Origin: Gymnorhina tibicen
Taxonomy: Eukaryota; Chordata; Aves; Passeriformes; Artamidae
NCBI GenBank assembly: GCA_013399875.1
Contig: VXAZ01005703.1
Coordinates: forward strand, 310,001-374,000
DNA: 64,000 nt
Reading direction: 5' to 3'
Under the pieces are notes generated by a model. The model saw only the letters and a list, made by a program, of their open reading frames with translations, did not search any database and was not told the DNA's origin. Positions 52,101-64,000 of the stretch are shown in pieces (position 1 is the stretch's first letter; each line of letters opens with the position of its first letter). A program made the translations under genes and the position numbers.

Positions 52101-55100
52101 TCATCTGATCAGTCTTATACCAAGAGAGTGAATTCCATAAACTCCTTGTTTTTGTGAGAAATATGTGGACGGAGATCACTTTTTGGTGAATCAGTTATTG
52201 AACTCCAGCTCCAGGATAGTCTGGCAGAGCAAATGACACAAGACAGTGTCTGTCCTGGATGTATTAATTGTGCCTTACCATGAACAATGGGCGAATTTTG
52301 GCATGTTCCCAGGGCTTGCTCAGAAGCCTCTGAAAAAATGTCAGCTCCCACATAGTGAATTCATTTACTTCAGGATGTAAAGAACACAGGTGCCAGTGTT
52401 ACCTGTGTGCTGGGCAGCAGAGTAAAGTGAACTGCCCCATGGAATGCAGCATTAAGGCTGGGAAGCTGTAAGGAGTGCAGGTGTCTGTCAGGCAGCCAGG
52501 GCTGCCAGGTTCAGTGTTTTCCCTTTCTAGTTTGCAGGTGCTAACCTAGTGAGCACTACACGAGGCACTGATGGGGTTGCTTGTGTAGTTTTTGAGGTCC
52601 CCAAAGTGTCCTAAAGCTCTGTCCAAAATGAAAAGCTAAGTAGTAACATTGCACTGGTCATGACAAATCCCAGCAGCTATTACAGGGTTAGCAATAGCTA
52701 AAGCTATGGCTAATGGTATCATTATGTCGAAGGAGGCTGTGTTAGCTAGTACATAATGATTAACTCTCTCTGCACATTTTTAAAAGAGTCCTAGAGTCCT
52801 TAATTTCTCTTTAAAAAAGTCTCTAGAGGTAAGCAAAAGAGACTTTGTAAGTACTTACCTGAAAGAGGCAGCACTTCTAAGCTGTGCAACTTCCCCATGC
52901 TGTGTAGTGCACCAGCAGGGGTACTTTAAGTGCAGGTTTTTGTGAGGATTTCCACATACGATTCCCTTCTAGTTCAGCCAGACTTCTGATATCTCTGAGC
53001 TGATGTTGTTGATTAAGTGCTTAATACATTCTGTACCCACACTGCTGGTGCTGCTGGGTTCCTAAATTTGAAGAATTGTGGGTAAAAGGCAACTGGCTTG
53101 AAAGACACTCTTCCTCTGATAAACTTCTTGGTATCACACATACTGTTTTTTTGGATAACAGTACTTGCAGGCTTGGCTTACAGTTCAGTCTGCCGACTCA
53201 GTGCTCAGAATGTGGCACTGAAAGGATGTTCAGTCTGCATTAGCAACAGCAAGTCACCAAAATCTTTATATTAGAGAAATGACAGCATACTGGGGGGGTT
53301 TAACCCTGTTGGTTTTGCACTAAGAAAGTTTAAGGCGGAGATGTGTGTTCAGAACAAGAAGGATTGAATATGGAATGACCAGACTTTGCTTTAAAAAATG
53401 TCATATCTGGGTGGTGTGTATATGTGTGTGCACCCACTTGTTAGATATTTGCTTTGTGGAGTGGGTTCAAGCACCTAAATCAGTAAAGCTGCACTGCTAT
53501 GAATGGAGATATGTTTTATATGATAGATGCTTTGCTGGGAACTTTGCGTGGGCCTGATAATAACTTGCTTACTTCTGAAAGCAAAGATTGAAAACAATTG
53601 GGCTGAGTGCTTTTGAATGACACATTATTAATGGCTTGACACTGCTATTGTCTTCTGTCTTCTTAGGCCCTTCAAGGTGAAAAAAATTCTCACTATTAAC
53701 TCTTCCCAGTATGTCTCTAAATCTCCTTGAAAACTGGTTAAATGGGTGGTATTTAAAGAAATTGGCTTGTGATTCAGTAGCTGATTACTTCATCAATTTC
53801 TTTAGTGGTTGCATGTATTTACACGTTTTAGTCTCCACTGATACTTTGCACCTTAAAGAGACCCTGGAGCCTTGTGTCAGCGTTAATATTAGAAAGAATT
53901 TTTCTTCTGACAACAGTGGGCGTCAGACCCTGATGTTAGGTGTAAATACTGTAAGGAAAATATATAACTGAAGATGATTTTGTGCTCAGATATCAGAGGC
54001 TTATGTTCTGAAAATGTGTGTTAGGATTCTGTAGCTCTGGTCTGTTTAGGACCTGTGCTTTGCTGGATCAGTGTGCTCTGAGAAATAGTACCTAAGCGAT
54101 TTTTCATTCTACAAGGAAAAAATCTTTTAATGAAAATCCTTTTAGTAGCAACTCTCTAGCAAATAACAGCTGTTCACATTTACTGTTAAACTGTCTATAA
54201 AAGAGAACTTGCAAACCAGCAGCAGTAACAACAGAGCTCCTATACTTGAACAGGAAAATGAAACTTCCAACCTACTAATGTGCTCTTTGCCCTGCTCAGT
54301 GGGTCCTTGTTATCTCAGTGGTGCCTGAAATTTATGGTAAAGATAGCCTACTTTTCTTTATTGTGAGCCATACCGTTTGCGAGCGCTACTGAATGCTTTC
54401 CTCCCTTTCATGCAGCAGAACTCAAAGGATAAAATGGTATCCCACTATGGCATGCTGGGCAGCTGGGAGTGGGCTTGGGAGAGTTGTGTAAAATGCAGTC
54501 TAAACAGGAAACAGTTGTGTAAAGTAGAAAAAGCTGTAATTCCTACGAGTTTAGGGAGTCATCATCATGCTAGTAACTACAATCCAATCTCCTATACTGC
54601 AGAAACCTGCTAACTCAATTTGGAAGAGGAGTTGGAAAGTGAATTTGCAGATTTTTATGCCTTTTCTTAAGCTGCAAAGAAATACACTCTGCTTTTGAGA
54701 AAAGGAATGTGCTGGGGGGCTGCAGGGGTGTGGGTTTGTCAAGCCAAGTCACTTTTGAGCCTTTTAGCACAGGCCAGACACGAGCTCAGTACAAATGTTG
54801 TTTGCAGAGTCATTTCCACACGTGCAAATGCTTCTTAATGTGATGTGAAGAAAATAGTTTCATTTTACTTGTTGATTTAGTGTTAGACTCGTTGCTTTGC
54901 CATTGCTCGTACGTTTTTAGCAGACAGAGTTTTCACTTTTCAGTCCAGGGAAAACCAAATGGAGGATTTGGGAGGACCTGCACCAACATAGATTGCTCCA
55001 GTGACTCTTAAAGGCAAATGTTAGACTCTGCTCCCCTTCTGCTGCTATTGTGTAAGGCAGAGCTCAATTCCTGGCTCCATTTAGCCTTAGGATGATCAGA

Positions 55101-58100
55101 AAGGAAAAGGTGAGGTTTCACTATCACTGAATTCTAGTGGCTGTCAAAGACAGGCAAGTCCTTGGTACTTGATTCTTTGCTCTGGATAGTCGCTATGGAA
55201 TGAAGCAGAGCTTAATAAAGGAGAATTTAAGGAGCAAGGTCTACATACACCGAAAAATACAAGGATGGCATCTAAAACTTAGGAGGGTAGTTTTTACTTT
55301 CAAGAGGAAGTGATAAGAGCTTTCCAGAGCAAGGAAAGCTGTGCTGCAGTATTCTAAATTCCCTTCTGCAGTTTTGAAAGCATAGAAATGTAACTAGATA
55401 ATTTTTTAAGGCAATTTCAGTAGTGGAGACAAGAAGGAATTAAAGCCTAGACGAGGCTTCTAGCAGAAGCTGGGAACAAGGTAGAGATGAATTTTGGCAA
55501 CCTTTCCACGGCTGCTCTTTCTGCAGTAATGGTTACTTATGCTCAGCACCCCTCTGCTGGGAATGGCAAATGATTGCTTCTGCATCTGGTGTCTGTGAGA
55601 GATCTGGCCAGCTGGCAGGGAAGTACCTCCCCGCGGACTGAACGGCTCTGTCCCCTTGGAGACTGAACGTGGGTGCTGCATTCACTGACCAGGGCAGCAG
55701 GGGATTTCTCTGACTCTGTCTTGCATTTCTCCTGGCTGGAGCAGGGGGAAGGCTCAGCACACTATTGCACACTAGTCTTTGCTAAGAGTGGTCCTGTCAA
55801 ACCCATTCTTTGAAGTCTAATAAGCTCAGGGTGTTGTGGAATGGGGGAATATGGCTGGTAAAAGGTCATGTCCCTGGGCCTTGACTGTACTTATATCAAA
55901 GGATACTTTTAAAGTTGTTGATAATCTGTCAGGCAGCATGATGAGATGCAGAGTAAACCAGAATCTCTTTGATTTCTTCACTGGTAAGGTTATCTGTATG
56001 CATGTCGGTCTTGTTTTTCTGTTCTTAGCCTTGGGCTTTATACAGCTATTGATTTTTTTTTTCCTGGTTGTTACAACATTAATGCTTATTCAGGTAAAGA
56101 TATTTGTTATTTTCCCAAGACAGCCTCACAATTCATTAAGAATGTGACGGGCTCCTATGTGCTGGTAATGACTGCTTTAATTTCAGCAAACAGGATGCCT
56201 TACAAACAGCAGGTTAGATATTCACAGCTAGTTCTGTGGTCCATTACAGCAATTCCTTTTCTTCTTCACTGCAGCTAGCATTAGTATTCAAAAGCTGAAA
56301 GCATGTTGGTTGAAAGCTACCTAAATATTTATGGACTATTGCTAGGGTCAGAGTAACAAGGGCAGCAAATGAAATTAAAGATTTACACCACAAAACAAAG
56401 TGACTTATCAATCACTCTTTCCCAAGTTGCTTCAGCTGTTTAAAGAAGCTATTTTCTTAGGAGATTTCTTATAAAACTGAACTTCAGCATGAAAATTTGA
56501 TCTGTAGTTTCTGTTTAATGTCTGCATTATTTCTTCCAACAAGATGAGCCGGTGGAGAAGACCTTGCACAATAGACAGTGCTGGCTGGGGCGTAGCCTGA
56601 CTCCACAAGAACAGTACTTGACATCTTTTATCTGGGTGTATCAAAGTCTCTGTCCAACTTCAGGTCATAAATACCCCTGAGTGATTGAGGAAATAAATGA
56701 GAGGAGAAACTGAGATGCAGCAGCTTTAGAAAATTCCTATGCCAAGTCGGACTTAAGAATATAAACCAGGATTTGGGCAGGCTTTACATTTAAACTTTGC
56801 AGTTAAACCTCAGGCTGGATGCGGAGTCTTGCTGTGCTGAGCAGTGGGCTGAGATGGTTTTATGTTTTTCTGGAGGGGTGTAAGAACCTCGGTAACCTGG
56901 CATCTGCATTAAATGAGAAATGACACTTTCTTGTTTTGTGAAAGCATGGCAGAACATATATTTGAAGTGGAAATTGCCTTGCTTATTCAAATGAAAACCT
57001 CTGAGCACAGAAGCCCTGCTTTCATTGTTTTGATTAGAAGCTAAGTATTTTGCAATAGCAAGCAGGTAGGAAAAAAAGCCAAATTTGAGAGAAGAAAATA
57101 CTTTTTATTACTTCAATTTTTTTTTTGCTTTGAGATGTGTATATTCATAAAAACAAAGTAAAATGTGAATTTTTATTTTTATTTTGTTCTGAGATAAATT
57201 TAAGTGTTTATCTAGCAAGGTCTCCGTAATGTGACAGCACAATGTGAACAAATAAAGAGAAAATGAACTGAACAGTAAACGGCTTTAATAAGCAGCATGC
57301 CATCTTTTTCTTTTGGGTTTTAGCTGGGGCTGCATAAAACAGAGCCCCAGGACCTGACTTAACATAAATGGGTTTTCTAGTTTTCTTTCAAAGTTGCATT
57401 CAGTACTTGGAGTAAGCCTGGGTATTTTATTACAATATAAAAATGATAAATTTTTTTAAAATTACACTTATGTAAAAATTGCATGTATATGTGCAGAATA
57501 TCTCTTGTTTTAGCTAGAAAAGTTCGAAGGTAGATCAAAACCTGTAAGAACAAGCATACAATCTTCCCAGTTAAATATTGAAATAGCATTTATTTGCCCA
57601 AAGTAATGTACATGTGTACCAGTGACAGTTTGGAATCAGCATTTGTGTTTTGCAAATGAAACTGGTCTCTTTTGATGACTCACTACAGCAAAGTTGTGTT
57701 GCTAATCACCCAAAAGGGATTTTGGATGCGTTTGGAGAAGATACATCCTTGTTTGTTCTAGTGGAGTGCCTGAATGTTAGCATTTGCAAATATTTTGGTT
57801 TGCAGTAATTGGTGGTTCTTTCGCTTTCCAGGGAAATAAGACCTTAATGAAGGTGAAAGGAAAAAGAAGCCTAAGAAATACATAAAGTGATTTTCATTCT
57901 TAGTATATAAGGCCAAAGAATTGATGGAGAGGATCTGAAATTTATTGTCTCTAGATGAAGTTGCTGTTGCGTGTCCTGTCTTGTCATCCCCCTGCCCTGA
58001 GGAGAAAAATACCTGCAAATTTACCGAAATCCTCAACAGCTTTTTAGGCTCAGCATCTCCCCAAAATCACATGCAGAAAGGTAAATTAGCAATTTTCCAG

Positions 58101-59710
58101 TATTGCTAACTGCGCTGTGATTGAAACTGTAATAGTTTGCTTAGAATCACAGCAATTCACATCCTGGATATATCAATCGCAGTATGTCATTTGGGCCACC
58201 AAAAAAACCCCAACAACAACAACAAGATGAAGACCTTAATATCTTTAGAAATTCAAGTTTTGCTGATTGTTAGCCTGAAAACAATCTTGGCCTGAAGAAC
58301 AGTTCTCTTGCTGAGTCATTAAAGAAAGCTCTGACACATGGGCACTCCGGTCTTCTTATTCTGGCCCATTGATACTGGGCTGATGTTACGCTGCGTGACC
58401 AGTGTGAAAATTCCAAGAACTTCACCAGCTTCAGAGCACCGCCCTTATTTAGCATTCACAGACATGCCTGTCTAAGCAGAGAGTCTTTCTTTTGTATTTT
58501 ACTTTAACTGTATAATCTTTTCCCCAGTGAGAAGGAAGGTGCACACAGCCACAGATGCCTGAGTGAAATTCCTCTTGCTGCCCTGTGAAAAAATTCTGAA
58601 AATTCCCTATCAGTTAAGAATTTTAGATGAAGGTATTTACCGCTAAGGATCATCAATAATAAATGTTCATGATTTTTTTATTAAAGGTTGAACTTGTGAC
58701 ATTTCCTCAACTTTTGAACCTTGTGCGATACGTAATTGAATATGTCTTTATTTCTCCCACTCGGGATGAAAGACACCTAACATTTCACATCTTTTTATCT
58801 CTCTTAGAGGAATCATTTTGTTTTTCCTGTGAAATTGATGCTTCCTCCAGAGCTTGTCTTTCCCTCACTCTCCATTTACTGGCTGTAGGTACTGCATGTC
58901 TCTCTCAGCCAAGGTGGTGCTGACAGCATCAGTGAAATGTTTCAGTGCAAAGACCAAGTTAACCAACAGCTTTAACTAGGTCTGAATGGCTGCAGGGAGT
59001 CAGACACTGAATTACCTTGTGGCTCTGGCCACCCTGAGAGACCTAAAGGCACAGTGCAGATAGTTGAGGGTTTATGCATTCACATATTTTTTTGCAAGAC
59101 CCTAATTACAGAATATTGGTTTAAAAATAATTCCTAGTGATGCTGGGGGAGTTGGGCATGTTGTAGCTCTACAGCCGAGGATACGACTCTTGAGTATCAA
59201 TCAGTCTAGAAGGACAGGGGTGTGGAGTAGATTTTCCTTGCTTCACTTTTTAAATTCAAATAGTTAATGCATTCTAGAAGACAGTGCTTTGTGTATTTTA
59301 AAATGCATGCATACCCTGTGTTTGGCTCTTTCCCATGGTGTGGGCTGTAGGATGAGCTGTACTTTTCTCACTTCACTCACTCAGCTTGGACAAACCCTTT
59401 TCATAAGAAGGACACTTGAGCATTTTTCCTGCTGTAGTACGGAGTTCCTAAGTCTGATATATCATGCTTGAAGTCAAAGAGGAGTTCTTAACAGTGGATT
59501 CCCGGTACTGGGAATAGTGTTATATACTTACACCCTGATATTTGAATTAGCTGTTTTTAGATACTTCCCTAAGATGTACACAGCAAATCTCTGGAAGCTC
59601 TGTGGAAGCTGTATCTATTTATCATTTATTTTTAAAAACTGCCTTGGAAGAATTTTTTTTGTTCCATGCATGATATGCTAAACACAATTTGGTTCTGTTC
59701 CCATCCCCAG
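46151..59710. other. No gene seen
   Basis: Long AT-rich stretch. A small inverted A/T run lies at 46286-46314. A CpG-bearing patch near 51700-51830 includes GACGTC at 51754-51759. An AAAAACCCC-AACAACAAC tract lies near 58199-58226. No coding exon is recognised. Confidence 0.5.
57324..57350. repeat. 8-bp GC-rich inverted repeat
   Basis: CTGGGGCT (57324-57331) and AGCCCCAG (57343-57350) are exact complements around an 11-base loop. This is a short local hairpin. It does not match the histone mRNA stem-loop. Confidence 0.7.
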
Positions 59711-59892
59711 GTTTCATTTATTATGAAAACATGTCTGACTTTCCTGAGCTGGTAGATTTGAGGGGGAGAGAAAATGAACATATATGGAATGTCCTGATAC
59801 GGTACTTGGAAGCACACAATATTTCTCTGCCAGTACAATTTCAGTTTCCATATTGTGTCTGTATTTTTCTTAGTTACCCAACAGAGAGGTAG
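59711..59892 (+). other. Exon-like open segment, unassigned
   Basis: A possible splice acceptor (TTCTGTTCCCATCCCCAG, ending at 59710) is followed by a frame open to TAG at 59890-59892. The middle of the frame encodes an acidic, mixed-composition peptide containing ENMSDFPELVDLRG and NVLIRYLEAHN. This looks more protein-like than the low-complexity frames elsewhere. No clear splice donor follows, and an opposite-strand frame overlaps. I do not recognise a family. It may be a terminal exon, a lncRNA exon or chance. Confidence 0.18.
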
Positions 59893-62800
59893 TCAGTGAC
59901 TGGACAGAAGAGTTTTTGATGGGTGTGCAGTTCTTGCATGGTGCTGTCTCCGAAGGGTAGTTTTAAATGGCAAGTGAACAAACTGTTGTCCTCTCTTTGC
60001 CCTGTGTAAGATAGCTCTCCTAATTTCCCAGCATTGGCAGGGGCTTTCTCATTGGGAACTGCAGTGTGGACAAGGCCTTGGAGCAGAGACTTTTCCTTCC
60101 AGCAGAAGGCAATGAAATGTGCGTGAGACCAGCCTAGCTCGTCGTCATGTTTGCCAGCAATGCCGCCTATCAATCAGGAGGGCAGCAGCAGAGATGGACA
60201 GCTTGCTGCCTGCTGACAGGGAGCCTGTCTGTGGAAGCAGTGTTTCCAGGAACTCTTCAGGAGTTGCCCCTTGGAGAGTGGCATTTGGGCAGCTCAACCC
60301 CAGGGGCTGCATAGCTGCCCTGGTCTCTGTGCTGTTTTACTGCTGTAGTTGATTTCCACACCGACTTATTTAAAGGGAAGCAGCTAGAGGCATCATCTCC
60401 TGGGGATGTGATTTGCATTCTGTGCTTAATTAAAGCATGACAGTTTATGCCAGAGAATTTTAAAATGGGAAATGGAATGCTTTTTGCCAAATATTGGGAT
60501 TTTTATAGAGACTCGGAAACTCTTTAGTGGAGAATTTTATTCATAAGTTGCAGCCTGTTTTGCAGGGCCCATTGAGTCTGGCTTTGTTTTCTTCTGGGTT
60601 TCTCCCTCACAGAGTTATTTCAGCATCACATTGTGTTGGTGGAAATACCCTACTCAGTGATAAAACTGTTTGAGAAAAAGAGCACTGACCGAAATGTTTT
60701 TCTAGTAAGGAGCTGTGCCTGGGGACTGTTAATGAGAGTGAGAACCTCCTCCGCACTAGGTCAGAGGTTTCAATTTGATCACATCAGGCAAATTTTAAGC
60801 ACCCTCTAAAGCTGTTAGGTGGCTTGTAAGGAAGGTGGTAGGCATTTCATTCTGCTTGTTAGTTTTTACAGGACATCTGTACAAACCTTGTAACCGTGAC
60901 AGCTTCAGTGGTAGTCTCAGAAGAGAAGTCAAGAATTAAATAGGAACAGTCACGTGGATAACTGTGAGGAAATACTGCGTACAGTAGGTCAGCAATTCAT
61001 AACGAGGCACAAATATTTATCACCTCACTTTGTGAATGAGGTCACAAGCTTATCATTTTGACATCGCTGTTTGCGAATGAATTCACCCAAAATTTCTGCT
61101 AGTTTTGATTAAGCATGAAAAGAATATTTACAAATGCGTAGAATTTCGGGCAACCTGAAATTTAATCTTATCATGGTTTTTTTTACAAAGGTTTACCAGG
61201 AGTAAACCTGATAGAATTCACCCTTCACTTAATTATAAGGCAAGGTCACAAAGCTGAGGGTCACTTTGCCCTTTTTGCTGGTTGTGCTGTAAGATATGGC
61301 TACCCCCACTTGAGCAAGGTACTGCAGAGCTGCTCTTTGGAGACAGGCATGGCCGGTTGGGCAGCCCTGTCCATGAGTTATTCATGTGTAGATTTAGAGT
61401 TGTTGGAATTATTCAAAATCCTATTCTTTCATCAAAAATTGAGCTGTAAACCATGGAAAGAAGAGACATTTTCATGCTCATGAATTCAACGTCTTTAAAA
61501 GTCCTTTTTTTTTGGTGTTGTCAGATAACCTGCACAAAACCAGAGAAAGCAACAGAATTCACTCTTGGGTGTGAGGGAGCTGGTGATGAGGGTCAGAGAT
61601 TGGGAAACTATTGGTGAAGTGTTTGTGTGATGGACTTCTCTCAAGATTACCCACAGATATCCAAAACTTGATGTGCAAAGGTTTGTTTTTTTGCAGATAA
61701 CCCTAGATTGTGTGTGTAATTATGCTAATACTGCTCTCTTCTGCCTACCCAATGATGTTGAAGGGCTTGCCTTAGAACCAGAGAAGGGAAACAAGTCTCC
61801 ATTCTGCAGAGCGTTTGGATTAGAGCAATTTATACTCAAGTCCATGCAATCCTAACAAGACATTGGATGCTGGAAGCTAGAGCAGCTTGGACCATATTAA
61901 GCTCCTGTTTGGTTTCAGATAATTAGCAGTGGATTCCATTGTGAGATTCATCCTTTTGAGTTGTTGAACCAAGGAAGTGTGAGTTACCAATCCCTAGTGC
62001 GCATTGCGGTCTTGTTTTACTCTGTGTGTACTTAGAATTTACAGTTTTCAGTCTTTTTCAGTTTAATGTTAAATTGTACCTGTTTGATGAGGCTTGTTTT
62101 GCTGCACAAGAAATAAGGTCTTCTAAACATGCCCTTCAAGGTGACATTTCTCCGGAGTTCTGGATTCTCTGGAGGCTGGATTGGCCCTGCTCACAGAACA
62201 AGGGGGAAGGCCACAACGGGGCAGGCTGCTGATGTTAACTTGTTCCCTTGTAGTTTTCCCTAGCTGTAAATACAGAGGAATTGTGCAGGAAATGATGCAT
62301 TTTGAGTGAATGTTTTTAGTGCTGTCTGCCACGTCTCCCTGATGCTTCGGCAGCGCGTACATTCAGGTCTAAGTGTCGGCTGGGGTATTCATCTTCCTCT
62401 GGAACAAGGCACTGGTTCTGCACTTCAGGACGATTTTTAACTCTGGCTTTGGCAACTTTTTCCTATATATGTAGCTTCTGTTAGGAGGCTGTGATTTCAG
62501 GCGGCCTTGGGAAATAATAGATACAGCAAAGGGCAGGGTTTTTCTTTGTTATCACTCCTTGTTGCAAGGGCTCATTCCTTGTCATTTTAATTCATAGATA
62601 GTCTCCTACAAGTCTCAGCAGAACACAGGAGAAGCCCCTTTCCACTCCCCTGGCTGTGTTGCTCCCTGACAGTTCCCATTCTGCAGCCAGCCCCACTGTG
62701 GGAGTTTGCTAAACTGAAGCAGCGACTGCAAAGCATGTAGTTAAAACCTAATTTCTAATGACTGATTTCATGCAAAAGGGCCAGAATAGAACTTGCAGAT

Positions 62801-64000
62801 GCTTTAACAGAAACCTAAGATGGCCCATTGTGGAGAAGTCTATTCTACTCTTAAATACCGGTGATTAATGTTAAATTTAATATGGAATTGTTAATTTTTT
62901 GACCTAAGGTCTGAAATGGGGAGAGTTATGGCTTTACCTACCATAAGCAGCAAATATTCATGCTTTTAAGTGAATTTCAGATTGTACCAAAGTAATTTCC
63001 TTTGTAATTAATAACACCAATATAGTTGATTTCTTATTTCTTTCCTGTACTAGAATTGTCATCCAGTAAATTATATACCTGTGATTTCCTGTTGATGCTG
63101 AAATATTGTCATTTAATGGCCTACTGTGCTCATTCATGGATATCCAGAAATAAATAAATCAAAGGAAACAGTCTGTTAAAGTGCACTTTCAGCATAATTA
63201 CTAACACTGGATAGGAACTACTCTTTGTGCTATTTCTTGTATTCAGAAGATATGAAAGATGTGGATTTTAATCAGTTTCTGTGGGAGAGGCTTATTAAAA
63301 AAAGATCTTCAGGGATTAAAGAAGCAGAGCAGAAGAGATTATAGTTGTGTTAGTGAAACATCTTTTAAAAAACATTTCTGTGTATTTTTATCAAGCATAT
63401 TGTAACCTATGGACACATGATGACTGAACAAACATCATCCAGAGAATATTCTTCGCACCACTGGAAACTGATAAGACCTTTTTTCTTCTATTGCATCTGG
63501 TTATATTTCATATTACTGTGTTATATCACAGCCTATTATATAACCTAATGCCCCAACAGTGAGAAAGGGAGTGGGGGACTGAGCACGAGTGTCTGTAATG
63601 TAGCAGAAATATAACTGAAGGAATTGAGCAGTACACATATTTTTGTGTGTAACTGCAAATGGTCAGAAAGCCAGGCAGATACAGCAGCCTTTGCAGCTGC
63701 AGTACTAGAAATGCTCAATGATAGAGAAGAATTGCAAATGAGATATATAGAAAACTGTTGTATGGGCTTTTTAATAGACAATACTCATAGCATCTATTCA
63801 TCCAAATTTGAATATAGAAAATAAAATTAGATTCAGATTGTAGTTAGTATTTTCCTGAAATTACATTTTGAAACCATGGATTCTGTACTGCAGCTGTTTT
63901 TTTTTCCCAGAATCAGTGGAATTTCTAATAATAATATAAGTTGTTCTAAATTGCCTATTTAAAATAATGTAGTCTTGTACTTGTGGTTCATCATTTGAAA
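59893..64000. other. No gene recognised
   Basis: Apart from the GC-rich segment at 60.1-60.36 kb this is AT-rich sequence. A 66-codon frame ending at 63824 starts at TTG and overlaps an opposite-strand frame, so it is not called. Confidence 0.5.
60110..60355. other. GC-rich, CpG-containing segment of unknown role
   Basis: The segment is higher in GC than its neighbours and has a few CpGs at its left end near GCCGCCTATCAATCA. Frames on both strands overlap and the forward one starts at GTG, so coding is doubtful. A conserved non-coding element or lncRNA exon is possible. Confidence 0.18.

Noticed and set aside
57324..57350. Histone-type 3' stem-loop
   Set aside because: The stem sequence and the 11-base loop do not fit the 6-bp stem and 4-base loop of histone mRNAs, and no histone gene is nearby.
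1..64000. tRNA genes, CRISPR arrays or bacterial operons
   Set aside because: No tRNA B-box-like word in a clover-leaf context, no regularly spaced repeats and no dense same-strand coding were found. The sequence is vertebrate in character.

Overview
This window looks like a piece of a bird nuclear genome, probably a passerine. It is AT-rich (roughly 60% A+T by eye) and poor in CpG. It has vertebrate-style low-complexity tracts and no bacterial-type gene packing, operons or ribosome-binding sites. The two clearest ancient repeats (9391-9475 and 20166-20336) are 3' ends of CR1, the dominant LINE family of birds and other reptiles. One endogenous-retrovirus solo LTR (7977-8496) is bounded by a perfect 6-bp target duplication. 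I did not identify the species.

No protein-coding gene could be assigned. Every open frame seen is at most 200 codons, most lie on both strands of the same DNA, many begin at non-ATG codons, and none has a protein family I recognise. The window is best read as intergenic DNA or the inside of one or more large introns. Two short segments are more exon-like than the rest (38785-39077 and 59711-59892), and three are locally GC-rich (2730-3150, 43440-43520 and 60110-60355). All of these are weak candidates.

Layout: 1-7970 is unique-looking AT-rich sequence with a GC-rich island near 2.7-3.15 kb and a 32-bp tandem duplication at 5.9 kb. 7971-8502 is the antisense solo LTR with its target duplication. 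8503-20165 holds a truncated CR1, a perfect 12-bp hairpin at 11.5 kb, another at 18.1 kb and a possible old CR1 scrap. 20166-28289 holds a second CR1, a 27-T tract and a small AT-rich repeat cluster. 28290-29165 has facing G/T-rich and A/C-rich tracts. 29166-46052 is mostly featureless apart from an AT-rich patch and the exon-like block near 39 kb. 46053-46150 is a 16-unit TTTTA microsatellite. 46151-64000 is again mostly featureless, with the second exon-like segment near 59.8 kb.

I looked for an unusual biological system and did not find one. The most solid noteworthy object is the LTR insertion. It carries antisense promoter-like and polyadenylation-like signals and could affect a host gene if the window is intronic.
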